From: Platycnemis pennipes | Lineage: Eukaryota; Arthropoda; Insecta; Odonata; Platycnemididae | Reading direction: 5' to 3' | DNA: 64,000 bases | Assembly (NCBI GenBank): GCA_933228895.1 | Contig: OW121847.1 | Location: 79,463,656-79,527,655, forward strand | In this document: in pieces, positions 1-12,920 of the stretch | How positions within the stretch are numbered: position 1 is the stretch's first letter | Layout: the number at the start of each line of letters is the position of its first letter | Position numbers and translations under genes: made by a program | Notes under the pieces: generated by a model | Told to the model about the DNA's origin: nothing | What the model saw: the letters and a program-made list of their open reading frames with translations, nothing else | The model's database searches: none

Positions 1-172
1 AGGCAGGGCAAAATTGCATTGGAGGAGGTAGATGATGTTGGTGGAAACACAAGTTGATGAAGGAAAAATTGGCAGAGATTGTGTGTGTGGGAAGGAAAGA
101 GGCAGGAGGAGAAAAGAATATAGGGCAAGTCTTGTATCTCGTATGTTTGCATGGAGAGGGTGTGTGGTAGGG

Positions 173-243
173 ATCTACATAATACCCTGCAAGCCACCAT
201 AAAGGTGTGTGGCAGGGAGTGAACTCTCACCAAACATGCACTA
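173..243 (-). repeat. Non-LTR retrotransposon 3'-tail fragment (family A)
   Basis: Read on the minus strand this gives a CCCTGCCACACACC core followed by GGTGGCTTGCAGGGTATTATGTAGAT. The same unit recurs at 3747-3838, 18388-18465, 26475-26557, 26700-26764 and 29407-29480. Longer copies show that it lies downstream of a reverse-transcriptase C-terminus, so it is probably the 3' untranslated end of a LINE. Here only the last ~70 bp remain. Bases 1-172 beside it are purine-rich and hold nothing else I can identify. Confidence 0.7.
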
Positions 244-1284
244 CATATCATGCATAAAAAAGGATTAGTACTTGTATAGGCACTGTTCAAAACTACGCTA
301 TTAAAAAAAAGATGAAAATAGCAAAGCATACATGCAAAAACATGCTGTTCGTTGGGTTAGCTTTAAGTCCTTATACCAACATGCAGCTACTAATGTTATC
401 CATTGCTACACTCGTATTGGATATATTTACCGTTATTCATATCCCTAATAGTACGAGGAAAAAAGGACATTTTGAATCTGTCAGTTCGGCAATCAATTTC
501 TCTAATTTTGTGATTATAGTCCAGTCTACCAAGTAAGTTGGGGTCCGCAAAATATTTTTAACATCATCACTGAAATTATTGTCTTGGAATTTGTTTAAGA
601 GATTAAGTCTAAATTTCAACCTGCGATCTGACAATGATTCCCAATTTAACTTATTTAATAGACTGGATTTGAGAAGCGGGAGGGTAGTTTTGAAAATATT
701 GCTTAAATTAGGCGGTTTTTTGTACGTAGAAACTTTTCCCAAAATGTCCCCGCATTACTACTAGTAATACTCTCCTCACAAACTCTTTTAACATGTTCTC
801 GGAAACCTCTTTCTCAGTTCTTATTTCAAAGAAACGGGTACACTATTCCGTCGCCCACCATCTCTCATTCGAATTTTACTCTCAGAAGAAAACAACGAGG
901 AAGGCAGAGCGCTACTCTATCATCTAAACCGACAATTTATTTCTCTTCGAATACGATTTACCGTTTAACCTGCAGCCTCACAGTCTAAGTCAACTCCCTG
1001 AAATCCCATAGTTTAGCTCCCGTACCCGTTAGTTAAATTGGTCACTTTTTTAACTCCTGTTTTAAACATTTTCCCAGCATGACTGCACACATACGAATGA
1101 CGTAGGTCTCCGGAATCAGTGAAAAAATACATTATGTTACGCGACGCAATGGAATTAGTTTCACATTTAATATTTAGATGAGTTGGAAATATTATTTTTA
1201 TATCTCCTCATTAAGTAATATAAAAATTATTCACATCTTTAAACACCTTTCGCATTCTATGGCCTTAAATTCCTTATTTTACCT
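244..1284. other. AT-rich stretch, nothing recognised
   Basis: Low-complexity AT-rich DNA. Short open frames on both strands (for example 312-536 and 437-742) overlap each other and show no domain, signal peptide or compositional sign of coding. Confidence 0.6.
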
Positions 1285-1605
1285 TTACATACAGTAAACT
1301 TGAACATTATCAGAAAGTTGGCATAAGAAATTTTTGCGGAATCTTTTGCAATCCCTCCATGAACAATTTATGTTACAGCCAAGGCATCCCTTATATTTTG
1401 AAAGTTGTAAATTATTACTATAGTAATGCGTGCAGTAACAATAGAAAGGATATTTATCAATGTCGTCTCCGTTTAACCTGACGCCGCACTGCTGGGCTGG
1501 AAGACTGGAGGTTTCTTTCCGAGATTGGTTTCCTCCTTGCCGCAGAGTTAAAAAATGAAAGTAAAATACAATCGTGCAAATTAATGTTTCAATATGCAAT
1601 TTCAC
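1285..1605 (-). CDS. Candidate small cysteine-rich secreted peptide (unproven)
   Basis: A 106-codon open frame. Residues 5-20 are hydrophobic (ETLICTIVFYFHFLTL) and could act as a signal sequence. The C-terminal two thirds carry nine cysteines in short spacings, including C-x-C, C-x2-C-x3-C-x4-C and a final C-M-stop. On the minus strand a pyrimidine-rich run ending in CAG lies just before the cysteine-rich part, so that part could also be an exon with a different N-terminus. I do not recognise the family. A second cysteine-rich frame lies on the same strand at 2195-2449. There is no homology, transcript or codon evidence; a chance frame is the main alternative. Confidence 0.2.
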   Translation of the reverse strand: MKLHIETLICTIVFYFHFLTLRQGGNQSRKETSSLPAQQCGVRLNGDDIDKYPFYCYCTHYYSNNLQLSKYKGCLGCNINCSWRDCKRFRKNFLCQLSDNVQVYCM

Positions 1606-3461
1606 AACGGAACCCTGACCTTCTCACTTTACCTTCAAAAACCCATGTTCTACTCCAAACTCTCCTAATTCTATCTGTACCTAAAATTGAAAATTTGGTT
1701 CTTCGGAGTATTGAGAAAGGTACTTCAACAGTCTTCCAACAAGTCTTCCTTCGATTGTGGATAGACGTACGGTAGGTAAGAATACACTCCACGGCATCTT
1801 CTCGGCAGGTTTTTCTTTTCTCCTTCACTTGCGCGTTGGTTAAAAACTCGACGTTTTCCTAAGTGCTAAACTCCTTTCACGTTCTGAGTGACCCATTTGG
1901 AAAGTTCCTCATGAGTCTGAATTTGTTTCTTATAATTGAGCTTCAGACTGTGACGTGTGGCTTGTCTTCAGTGTCCCTTTAAATCCATCACTTGTACCCT
2001 TTCCCAGAGATGTGGTAGAGAAATTCCATTCAGCATTGGCTCCGAAATCTTGGCGATGCAACAATTTTAACATTTTTTTTCAACAGCGGTTCATATATTG
2101 AGTCCCCGCAGCGTAGAAAAAGTAAAATTTTTGAAAAAGTTTAGTGCTCTTGTTACACTGTAGAGCAGCGTCTTTTGAAATATGACGTTATGCCTCATAC
2201 ATACACTCTGAAATAACAACCACACTGAGGGGCACACACTCGATCGTTCATATTTCTACTGCAACATGTAATCGAATGTACCGTAGCTTGGCAGTTACTC
2301 CAGAGCACAACTTTTACTGAATCCAGGTACCAAAAAGAATATTTCTCGGAAAAATCGCCCACAAAGAAAACTTCACATGATTTAAGGTTGTCTCTGACTT
2401 CCAAGCAATATACAATTTGCATACGATCAATATAGTCATGCCGTCGCACTCACATAATATCCTCTGGGAAAACTCCGCAGACATTTTTAGAAACTTAATC
2501 CGAGTTGTTAAAGTACCGAAAATTTTCCTGAGTTCATTGTTTGAAACATTTTTCATCGTGTAACGTGGGTGTGGGGAAATTCAGCAAGGCAAAAAAGATG
2601 GCTTAGTAATAGGCCGGTAATAGTGTATGAGTTAATGATATTCAGTGCATGCCTCCGAGGACAACTACCAGAGAAATGTTTATGGCGGAGCTGCTCCTTC
2701 ATACGGTGCTACTTTCCCAAATACATCTTAAGGATCTCAGTAAGAGGCACGTATTAGTGCCACGAAAGAAAGCAGGACTAATGAAATCTTGAGAAGAACA
2801 CTGGGAGTCGGTACGTCCAGGAAAAAAATCATTAAGCAGTTTGAACAAGACTTTGAAATCATTGGATCAAACATCTGCTATTGCTAAAAATTCTTTGGAG
2901 TAAGTAAATATCAATTTAAAAAAACCAATTCATCCACGTCTGTAGCTTTAATAGTCTCGGAGATTTATCGTAAAATGTGAAGTAACTTTTGCAAAATTCG
3001 GATTATGTGACGTTGCAAAATTTTTGAAAAGGTTGTTTATTTGCAAAACGGCTTTGGGGTTTTCATTTTATTATCAAAGGGGGCCGTTATGCTAAACTTG
3101 GTCAAAATCCGTGACCCTAAGGGCAATCACCTTGTCGAATTGACATGGAATAACACCCTCTACATTACCGGGTGGTATAAATATACCACACTACAGGTAG
3201 AATTAAGGTCAAGTTAGGATGGTCTCGTTACAATCTTAATACGAAAATTTCTGCAGAGAAATATTACACAAATATGGTACAGGCACAGTCGGGAAAGTCC
3301 ATTAAAATGGAGTTCACTTGAATACTTAGTGTTTTTCCACATATTTTATTTAAATACGATAAGTTTTGATAAAACATGAGGAAAATTACAATTTGTTTAC
3401 GTTTCTTCCATATTAATCCTCATTTATCACCACATTTGATTAGACAAAAAAGATAAACGGA
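1606..3461. other. Unassigned AT-rich stretch
   Basis: It holds an 84-codon minus-strand frame (2195-2449) with eight cysteines, six of them in its last third (CQATVHSITCCSRN followed by CAPQCGC), which I could not assign. It also holds a short palindrome, GTGGTATA-AA-TATACCAC, at 3172-3189. Nothing else was recognised. Confidence 0.5.
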
Positions 3462-3838
3462 TGGATTGTCGTACCGATGTATTTAGAATATCATTTTCCT
3501 CACGCACCGTAAGAGAACATTATGGGGCGGCATAATAGAGACCTATGTTGGTGAAATATTGCTTGATTAGTCTGTAGTGAATAAAACATGTTTTAGCAAT
3601 AGTATCCTATGCACGCTAGAGATATAGAGATATTCAGATAAATGCCTTTATAGCCAGTAATCACTTCATTACTAAGAAGATATTAACCGCCTAGTCGCAC
3701 GTGACTCATACATAAAGTTCCTATTAAGTAGTCGCATTGAAGCTCTTAGTTGCATGTAAATAGTGTATGCTTGATGATCCTTCAGCCCCTGTCACACACC
3801 CTGGCGGTGGTTCGTAGGGTATTACATAGTCGTAGACT
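3462..3838 (+). repeat. LINE 3' end with reverse-transcriptase C-terminus (family A)
   Basis: Bases 3470-3523 read in one frame as a remnant of the RTD...F(S)RTVREH tail seen at the end of many arthropod non-LTR reverse transcriptases. The matching copy at 26254-26307 reads FFPHTIREHN at this point. The next ~220 bp align loosely with 26308-26470. The copy closes with the CCTGTCACACACCCTGGCGG core and ends at CGTAGAC. It is decayed and 5'-truncated, and the typical (TAGATG)n tail is reduced to CATAGTCGTAGAC. Confidence 0.7.
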
Positions 3839-4270
3839 ATTTTCTGTTTTGCCTCTGCCCTTCAAACTTCCAAAGAGCCCTCCCGATCCTGCCATTCAGG
3901 AACATCTCTCGCAACAACTCCAGTCAGCGAATATCAGCCGCTCTCTCGGCATGTATTCTCGTCGCCATCCATACGTAGCGAGTTATGGCCCTCTCTTTCT
4001 GCCTGCGCCGCGCCGGTCTGATTTGCATTCCGGCCCATTTGCCACGCCGGGGTCGTCCCCTTCAAAATCGTTCCCACCCCCATCCCCTGAACCCTGTTCC
4101 CTCCTCCAATCACTACTCCTCGCCCTGGCTTCCACCCGCCACCAAAACCCCTTCCCGACACCCTCCCTCACGCATCCATTTCACTCCTCAACCCCACCCA
4201 TCTCACCCCGTCGGTCCGCAGGCGTCCAAGCAGCCACAAAAGCGGCCTCACAATGCTCTCGGAAATGAGG
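3839..4270. other. Pyrimidine-skewed, GC-richer island
   Basis: The plus strand is dominated by C and T runs (CCCACCCCCATCCCC, CCCTCCTCC) and keeps CpG dinucleotides, unlike the AT-rich flanks. Long frames are open on both strands here (172 codons on plus from 3750, 75 codons on minus from 4161). They consist of low-complexity Pro/Ser/Leu or Gly/Arg translations with no domain, so I read the block as non-coding sequence with skewed composition. Confidence 0.6.
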
Positions 4271-5980
4271 GATTTCCCGTCCGAAGCTAATTTCGACCAA
4301 GTTAATACCCGTTATCTCGCTCTCCGGGCCCAATCATATTTCCTCTTCAAGTTTCTACTCTATTCCGAGAAGAATGTCGTCCATTTTTAGCGTCCTGACG
4401 TTCAAGGAAACCCGTGAACGAATGCCTAAGTTACTGTGCTCCTCTTAAGAACACTGATGAGGAAAGGAAATATGCTCCCCAAAACATTGATTTATTTTTC
4501 AGACAACAAGGACGGAAAATCACTACACACATAAATAGATCCATTCTGATCACACAAATATCGCATTACCCATCTATGTTAACAGCATATAATCAAAAAG
4601 ATTTCCAAGACCTCGTAGTGGATTACATTATGAGTTATTATACAGCAGAGCAGGTTACACCTAGGTCGGAAATAAAGTTAAATATTTATGAGTGGACATG
4701 AAAAAGTTCTTTCATTTACGTATTGAAATGCAGTGCCACCAAATGATCGAGACTATAAAGTTGAATTCGTAATGGTTAGGAAGAGTACGAATCGGAGATA
4801 AATGCTGGTTTGATCCTTGATGATTTCTGTGCGCTTGCATATATAGCGGCTGCACGGTGTGCTTTCACGCATGAGTAGATGCATTGTGAAATTTTCATGG
4901 CGCACAGTAACGAACTGGATGAAAATCCTGCAAGTTGCATGCACGAATGCGATGGAAATAGCCCATGTTCTATTTCAATGTATTCGTCTACGCAATTCCA
5001 CAATTTTATGGGTAGTGCAAAACTGCCCTCGTATTTGGGATTGCATGAGCATTTAAGTCACTAAAAGAGTCAATCGTACTATAAGAATCGAGATAATGAT
5101 TCAGACTAACGTAGTCCACGCAAGAACCATTCCTCAGCAAGAGGGCTGAAAAAACATCCATCCTCAAAAAAAAGTGTCTGACATAACCTAGCAGGCCTAT
5201 TTTTCATGTCAACGAGTTTTTACACACTATACAAACTCAAACACTTTATTTAACCAAAGTCAATTTTAATGTTTTTTTAGTTTGATTATACACTGAAGAG
5301 ATATGTTCAACAGTATACCCAACGATTGATATGGGAGTCAGATTGTGACGTGGCAATTGAAAGTATACTGACCAGAGCGAAGGAGAGGAAAAAAATATTT
5401 ATCCTGCCAAAACACAAAATAAATTTCGCACTTCGAAGAAAGCTTAATAAATTTTGCACATCAAAGTGCAAGGGTTATATACGTTTCCATCATTCATTGA
5501 ACACAACTAGCATATATATTATCAAGACGCATGGAATCATCAGAAAATTAAACGTCGTGGGAGTAGGTATCTTTAAAATTATAGTTCCTATATTAATTGG
5601 TACATTACGATAGAAAAAAAATTGAAATATCATGGAATGTCATCACTCACCTTAAAATTAGAAGTCTATTTCATTAGAAGGGCAAAGGTGCATATGAAGA
5701 CATAAATTTTAGTATTCACCCAGAGGATTATCTATATTGATCCGACAGGTAGGATATCAGTCGACGAAATCGGTTTCGTTGCACCTAACAAGTCATCAGA
5801 GATTAAGGGTCCGAAAATGCAAGCCTAGGATGTAACCTTCGACATTTCCGAGGTCGTATACGTGATATTATTTACCCCTCCCTAGAAAACGTCATCGGTG
5901 CATAACCGATATATATTCTCACCCCAATTAGACGCATTCTCAAAAGGATGTGATGCTCTCGAACAGGATGAGGAGAAAGG
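4271..5980. other. AT-rich stretch, nothing recognised
   Basis: Open frames of 60-95 codons occur (4414-4701, 5326-5613) but have no recognisable domain, and shadow frames run on the other strand. No repeat shared with the rest of the window was seen. Confidence 0.6.
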
Positions 5981-7120
5981 CTATCATCATCCGCCGTCAT
6001 TTGCCATTTCGCTCTTGGATACGATTGACGTCTCCCACGCAACTCCACCCTTCCCTTCATATCCCCATTGTATCCCTTCGTGAGCTCAGGAAGAAACGGG
6101 AAATCCCTTCCGCCGCCAGGGTTTGATCCAGTCCTCACCAGTCCTCGAACCTATGCGTTCTTCCCACTTCCCTTAATACGCGATTCTCGGTACTTGGTTC
6201 TTCCAAAATCCCTAGCTTCTCACTTCGAGATTCCGCGTATCGCTCCCCTTCATCTTATTCCGGTCCAATCGTTCCCTCCTCAGACCTCCGACGACGCAGA
6301 CCTGACACGTTCCGACGCTCCATTTCACTTCGACGGCCGCCTCCACGTGACGCCCATCTCCCCGAACACTTCCGCTCGGTCCTTCCCGCCGACCCTCAAG
6401 TCCTCCCAAATCGACCAATTCCCGAGAATATTTTTACATCTCCCTCCGTCTCACTTCCGCCGATTCCCACTCATCCATCCCATCTAGCACAACCTCCCAT
6501 CCCTCCCTTCCCTCCTGCCGACCATCTCGAACCTCCTCCTCCACCCCCCCTTAACTCCTCCTAGCCACGCCCTGCTTTAACTCCTCCTCACGTCAACTTC
6601 TGACAAAAAGAAATCTTCTCCCCCACACTCTTCCTATCCTTCCCACATTCTTCCTCTTAACCCTCGTACTCTCTCTCTCTCACACACATCCGGCCTCACT
6701 AACTCTGATCCCCTTATTCCCATCCTCCCCAACCTCCCCGCCCTCTCCCTGGATCCATGAACACCATTTTCTTCCCGCTGAGAGAGAGAGAGAGAGAGAG
6801 AATTCCACTTCCATGAAATACTCCTTCCCCTCTCACCCTCTCTACTTCGCTCACCAGAGCCCAAACCGTAATTAACGTCGTTTTGGAGCGTTGCGCAGTG
6901 AGAAACGGCACGGATTGAGGGGGAAGGCTCGAGGGTTTTAAGGGAATAGGGATTTGGAGGATTGAGGGGGATCGGGAGGGGGAGGAAGGAGTGCGTAGGG
7001 AGTGCCTCCACATCTCACCTCCACGGGTGGGGAGGTAGACCACCTCCCTCCGATAAGGTGGAGGGGAGGCGGGCTGGAAGAAAGACGTGGGTAGTGATGC
7101 ACGAGTTCTACAGCCTGCAG
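5981..7120. other. Long pyrimidine island switching to purine
   Basis: From about 5981 to 6870 the plus strand is C/T-rich with retained CpG. From about 6880 to 7120 it switches to G/A-rich. A (GA)n tract of about 22 bp at 6780-6801 lies inside the pyrimidine part, and a (CT)n(CA)n run lies at 6668-6688. The 139-codon plus frame (6068-6487) and the minus frames to 7148 are low-complexity Pro/Ser/Leu or Arg/Gly translations. This is the longest skewed block in the window. Confidence 0.6.
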
Positions 7121-9119
7121 AAGTAATCACATATGTGTGTATATACACACTGATGTATACGCGAGGGAAGCTGGACGGGGAATATAAAGTTGAAGTGTTT
7201 AAGTGACGGGTCGGTAGGGGAGACGGTATGGGGAGGAGACTGAGCCTGGGGTTCCGTAAGGGTTAATTTGTGGTGTGAATGATAGGAGGGAGAAGTACAT
7301 CAAGAGCGGGCAGAGGATCTGTCACTCCCTTCCACCAGCGTGCTTATTAGGCCCTTTAAAGTCTTAATACAAGGGAAGAAATCCCACTTAAATGACAGTA
7401 TTTAAATGAAACCAACTGCTAATTACTTTGAAAAACTCTATTCATTTGCCGACGTTATTCCTTTATTTCAGCAGCTACTTGTAATTTTCAAACTTCTGAA
7501 GGTTATTTAACGGCTTTCAAAATGGCAATCAATCCTTGCAATCATATTAGACGGAAAATAAGTCTTCGTAAGGTACCGCATTTCTGAAACTAATTAGAGT
7601 TATGGTTGAGTCCAAAAGGAAGAAGAAAGAGATGGCAATTAAGGCAATGAGGTAGCGCTCAAAATTAATATATTTCCGTGCCACTAGCACAATGGAAAAA
7701 GCAGCGGAAATTTAGAAAAAAATGTGGAGTGAAAAGTGAAAAACTCACTAGAAAGCGCGGAAAAAACCAACATCAGAACCCAAAGAACTCTTGTTAACAT
7801 GCAAGTTTGGCTTCTAAGAATTATAATGACGGGCCTGCCTGGCCTTTCTTAAAATACTTTTAAACGTTAAATACATTAATAAAAATAAGTATAGACAGAG
7901 TAAGTAGAGACTATACTAGCTACGCCAAAATTAATATCATTAAGTAGACGATTTTTGGTACATAATTCAAAAGTAGGAGAAACAAAATATAAAATTCGCA
8001 ATTCACACGTTAAAAAAAGTACTTTTGTTCCTGTGTGATTCTTGGACTTTTAATTTTCTAAAGAAAATATTTTGAAAACCGTCCTCAATATACCTACTCA
8101 TCCTTGTATCTACTAAGAATTATGTTTTTGCACGATTTCCCTTCAAATGTATGCTACAATATTAGCTTGAGTTTGGAATTTGGCCATTGGATGGCAATTT
8201 AATGCACATAATGAAGAAAATTTGGACAAATCTGAATTAAAGTCGAATCAAGGTAATGATCTAAACCGAATACAATGTTAAAGTCTAAGCGCAGCTTAGG
8301 AGCCAATTTAGAATTATAGTTCTGCAAACCCAGTTTACTCATTGTTCTGTCACTCTCAAGATATTTAAAAAACATTCGAAGAGTGCTCTAAAGTGCAGAT
8401 TTAAGAGGGTAACTCACCAAATTCATGACCATAGAGCAAATGCCATATTTTATCATCCAACTTCTCATCTGCGATAGAAAAATTTAGCAGAAAACTACAA
8501 ATGGCTGTGTACCAGCATAGAGTAATTACAAAATATTACTTATAATATTATACTTACTCTATGGTACCAGTCCCTTTCTACGAGTTCAAAATAAAGGAAA
8601 GAAAAGAAGAAGGAAGAGCCAGCAACTGAGAAAAGTAATCCAGGCAAGAGTGGAGGTATGAACTTCCAACCCAAGGACGTAGCGCTAGATTTAACTCAAA
8701 AGCAGGATTGAGAGGTCGGTCACCGGAATTCAGATTCTACAAATTAGGCCACCTTTGGATTATCCAATGCGTAGCAAACCGGGTCACGGGAACAAAATTA
8801 AGTGATCAATGGACATCACATTTCCGCAAATACCAGGGATGAAAATAATAAAATGGAAAAGCTTCACAACGATTCTTAAGGCCCTCTTTCGAATCGAACT
8901 CCAATGCCCAGCGGGGCATGCTGGTAAGAATGGTATCTATGAGAGCAACCACACATTACGTGTACCTACCGGGTTGGAAAATCCCGAGGAAGTGTTCCGT
9001 GCGAACGGTAGGGATTCAACAGTTGCGCGCCCAGCCAGGCATTACCCGACCGACGCGACGCTCGCCGGCACCCATTCAATTGCTCCTCTCTGGAGCACGA
9101 CTGGATCAGGGAATTCGGA
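7121..9119. other. AT-rich stretch, no gene recognised
   Basis: An inverted pair CATAGAGTAA / TTACTCTATG brackets about 30 bp near 8518-8570. The 182-codon plus frame at 8809-9357 starts here and runs into the purine island. It is the longest plus-strand frame in the window, but I could not match any motif in it and a shadow frame overlaps it. Confidence 0.5.
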
Positions 9120-9600
9120 GCGATGCCAAACACCCGGAGAAGAAGTGAGAGGGAGAGAGAACGGCGTAATCCAAAGGAAAGGGATCCCTGATTTCCATTG
9201 GTTTTTAAAGCGTCGCTGCGCCTTCGTTAATATTCAAACCCACAGACCCGGGAGCGAAATTGCTACCATTTGGGTAATTCGTCGCAAGATAGGACGAAGC
9301 AAGAAGGGAGAGGCATTTCTGAGGGTAAATGTATTTCTGAAGGTACCCAGGGAGTGAAGGCGGAACGTTAAAGATAGGAAGTAGAGCGGAAGAGGCGAAG
9401 AACAAGGAGAAGAGCAGGAAGGATGCGAGCGGGGAGAGATGAGGCGAGGAAGGCGTCGAAGCGCATGAATATTGAGTTAGCGGAGGGCAAGGGATTCCTC
9501 AGAGAAAGGAAGGGTTAGCTTGGAGTGGAGAAAGAAGGAGATGCAGAGAGAGATTTGATAATGAGGAGAAGGTAGAGAGGAGGATCACGTTGTACACCTT
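9120..9600. other. Purine-skewed island
   Basis: The plus strand is G/A-rich for nearly 500 bp (AGAAGTGAGAGGGAGAGAGA, GCGGAAGAGGCGAAGAACAA) with several CpGs. It has the same character as the other strand-skewed blocks but the opposite orientation to those at 3839 and 5981. No gene recognised. Confidence 0.55.
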
Positions 9601-12140
9601 AGGTCGAAGCAAAAATGTGATGGTTGCAATCGAATTTAGCGAAGGGATCTTCATGGCGGAGGTAACAATTCTTCGCCTCGTCTTCGGTTAGTAAGGAGGG
9701 CGAATTTGTGGAGAAAATCGTGAGTCAGATAAGAAAGGATGTGGATTGTACGGGAAAGAACATGCAATGGACTCATTCAACATACGACACCCATAATGAA
9801 GTGTACGTTATTAGTATGTAAGTGATAACAAGACTGAGCCTAAGCATTAATGCCCCAGTACGATAAGGACAAACTCTTAACTTAGAAATAACCTTAGCCC
9901 TTTGACATTAATGGAAATGGAGTAGAAGATAAAAACATCCGGGGCAGTACTCAACACATACTTGGAAAAGTACTAAATATCTCCTTGACACTGGAATCCC
10001 GGCTTAGAGTCAGTAGCACAAAATTAAATAAGAGGGATAATATTTTCAAAACGCTGGCTACTTTTTCATTTGATTAAAGGAGCATGCTTAAAGATCTTTG
10101 GCTCATCACCGATGGAGTTAATGACCTATTAACAAATATGAATTGACCAAGCAATCATTTTCAGGCAAGCAAGTTTCTGTTTACTAGTCTATTTCTTATT
10201 TGCGTGAAGGAATTAGTTCAAATATAATACGGTTACAAATAATTCATGAATTAATGCAAAAGTAACATTAACTGGAAAACAGTAAGCCTGCAAGCAAAAA
10301 CTGAATCATTTACAGCAATTTCACATTTTATGGCACTTCATTCCACTAGGAGCAGTATTCAGTTGTAGAACTAAATTTAGTTCCACAACTTGTTTAAATT
10401 ATTCGGGTAAAATAGGATTTTGAAGCAAAACAAAAGGATTTCCCCTCATAGGGCGATCAAAAATTAACTTCAATGGTCTCGTATGGACATAAAACCGGAT
10501 GAGGCAATGAAAATCAACGAGGATTCCACAAAGTAATGTAGTTAGGTCACACAATGAGATTTACAACTTTTTGTGAGCTCACAATGCCATATGAAAGATG
10601 AAACAAGGTAAAGGGAAATAATTTTCAGCCTGCTGACCTACACAAAACACAATTATTGCTCAATTGCCAATCTCCTTTGCAAGTTAGTCGATGGCGGTGG
10701 GTAAATCTCTGACTTCCCAGTGACCTGATGATGACCAATTGGAAAAAACATTAATGGGATAGAAATAAAATTTGGCTCCACTGTCGTAAATGACGAAACC
10801 ATACAAATCAGCGGACGTGAAGAAAAATCTAATACTGAAATTTTCCGCGGGGAAATTGCTTGGGTAATCAATTACAGTAGTCGATTCAATTTGCGACCGG
10901 CAACTTCTCTCCTCACGCATACGCGACCCAAGGAAAATGACTGAAAATGCGGAGTGGTGGTGACCAACAGAAGGAAACAAAACATAAAAGAGAGAGAGAA
11001 AGGACACAGGAATGCAGAGCTGGACCACCGCAGGGACGAACGCATGGAGCGGAAATCAAATACGGCGTCGAGGGATTAAGAGTCTTCCATTATTCTGTAG
11101 GGAGAAACCGATCCTCACTCTCCATCCCCAATCCCCCACTGTATCCACCCACTCTAAATCCTTCACCCTTCAGTTTCGGTTTCGTCAATTGGGCCTGTCG
11201 TGGAATTAAGGACCGAATCGATTCCGAGGAAGAGGAGAAAGGTGGTATTTACGAGAGCTCGTCCAAGTGATTGAATTTCCGTAGATGAAAGCCGATAGCG
11301 TTTCACGACATGAAAAAAAATGTGTGTGTTTGGATTCGCTCGACACAGAAAAACTAAACTACCCACAATGTCGTCACAGCGGTGTGACTCGTGTGAGAGC
11401 AATATTCTGTTAAGTAATTTACGCATGACGACACGATGGAACAGTGGCAATGCCAGGGTAACGAGTATGAATCTAGTCCGAAAAGAATATTTTTTAACCT
11501 TAGTCATGCTGAGCACGCAAGCAATAAAAAATTAATTTCACTGGCATGGTTATTTAGTTAGCGGGAAATACATAAAATAATGAATGTTCGTCGGAAACAA
11601 ATAGGGCTTTTACTGTAGAAATAGCACTTGCGAATACAAGTTACCATCACTATATTTCTTGGTCTCAATTAATACTGCACTTAATACTCGAAATAATGTA
11701 AAAAAGTCATGCTTTTTTAACGGTTCATACTAATGTACCCAAAAAAGCAACGTTATAAAATTTACCGGCAAAAATCGAAGTGACAAATTCTGTTTTCTAG
11801 CTTTGGCTCAGTATATATCGAGCACATCGTTTTAGTCTACAATCACAAAAGTCAAATTTATCCATAACATTTGAAATGTTTACGATCGATGCAGAAAAAG
11901 AAAAGATATATTCCCACCAACGTTCTCTGCATCAAACATTCTCAATGTCAACGAAGGTAGTAAAGCACTTCGCATCGGCAAGCGAATTAATTGAAAGCGT
12001 AACAGTGATTTACTTTTATTTACGTTTTCTTTTCCTAAGCTTGACATTAAATAAAATATCCAAATTATTTTCAGCCGAAACGCATTAAATTGTTTCCAGA
12101 CCAAGATTTTCGGTGAAAATCAAGAGATCGAAAACAGCCA
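9601..12140. other. AT-rich stretch, nothing recognised
   Basis: Overlapping short frames on both strands between 10653 and 11535 have no motif. The first half shows no repeats shared with other parts of the window. Confidence 0.55.
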
Positions 12141-12365
12141 ACATGGGGACGTTTACCATCTTTTTAGCCGAATCTGATAAGAGTTGGTAAAATAAAAAGA
12201 CCCATTTATTTTCCTTCTTAGATCCAAAACGTAGTGCTCGAGTTACAAGTGGAGAAAAACATAACGCCCTTTCGCTTGAGTGGGCGTGCGAAAGACTCAT
12301 ACGTCATGAGCCCAATCCAACGGGGGAAACAAAGCTGATTCTGCCGATGGAAGTGGTTGACTCCA
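12141..12365 (+). repeat. Dispersed repeat family B, copy 1
   Basis: It aligns in the same orientation with 36529-36864. Shared blocks are ATGGGG(A/T)CGTTTACCAT, GCCGAATCTGAT, GT(T/G)GGTAAAATAAAAAGACCC with small differences, CTCGAGTTA(C/T)AAG, TACGTCAT, and GCTGA(T/C)TCTGCC(G/A)A. This copy lacks the 14-bp palindrome and part of the centre found in copy 2. The class is unknown. No coding capacity, terminal repeat or target duplication was seen. Confidence 0.7.
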
Positions 12366-12920
12366 TACGGGGTATTTCGGAAAGCATTGCATATTCTACT
12401 TCATCGTAATTTTTGAAAAGTATGTATAGTTTAGCACACATTTATTTACGTCTAAATTTTTACGAAAAGTAACCAGTGAATTTCATTTTCAGTTATTTTG
12501 GGCTATTTGCAGGATGCGCAGTAATCCTGCCCCATTTGTTTTCATTCGTCTATAATCAAATGCCATCATTTACCCACGGTGTAAGGTAAGGTAATCGAAA
12601 CGGTATACAATCTCGCGAATGCTTTCTTAAACGAACAGACAAATTCACCAACTTATTACGCGGAACAGCCACGCTCAGGAACCGAGGAAGTGTCCCTGGG
12701 AATGAAATGTGTCTCCTTTCCCTCCAAAACCCGCGGTTTATTACACAACCCTCTATCCGGCGTAAAGGACACTGGACAGAGTACAGAACATCAGGACCTA
12801 CCTCAGTTTTTTTAAAATCCGTGTTTCCATCCAGAGAGAAGGACATTGAGTATAATATGTTTCCGATACCACCGCTCTCTTACATTTTCCAATAGGAAAG
12901 TCTGCGTGACCCCGGTTGCT
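12366..12920. other. Nothing recognised
   Basis: Mixed-composition DNA with short overlapping frames on both strands (12556-12846 minus, 12707-12895 plus) and no motif. Confidence 0.55.

Noticed and set aside
3172..3189. TATA-box promoter (GGTATAAATATACC)
   Set aside because: It is a palindrome in AT-rich DNA, with no initiator, downstream element or gene start in range.
8809..9357. 182-codon plus-strand open frame
   Set aside because: It has no recognisable domain and mixes GC-rich and purine-rich segments, with shadow frames open on both strands. It looks like a chance frame extending into the purine island.
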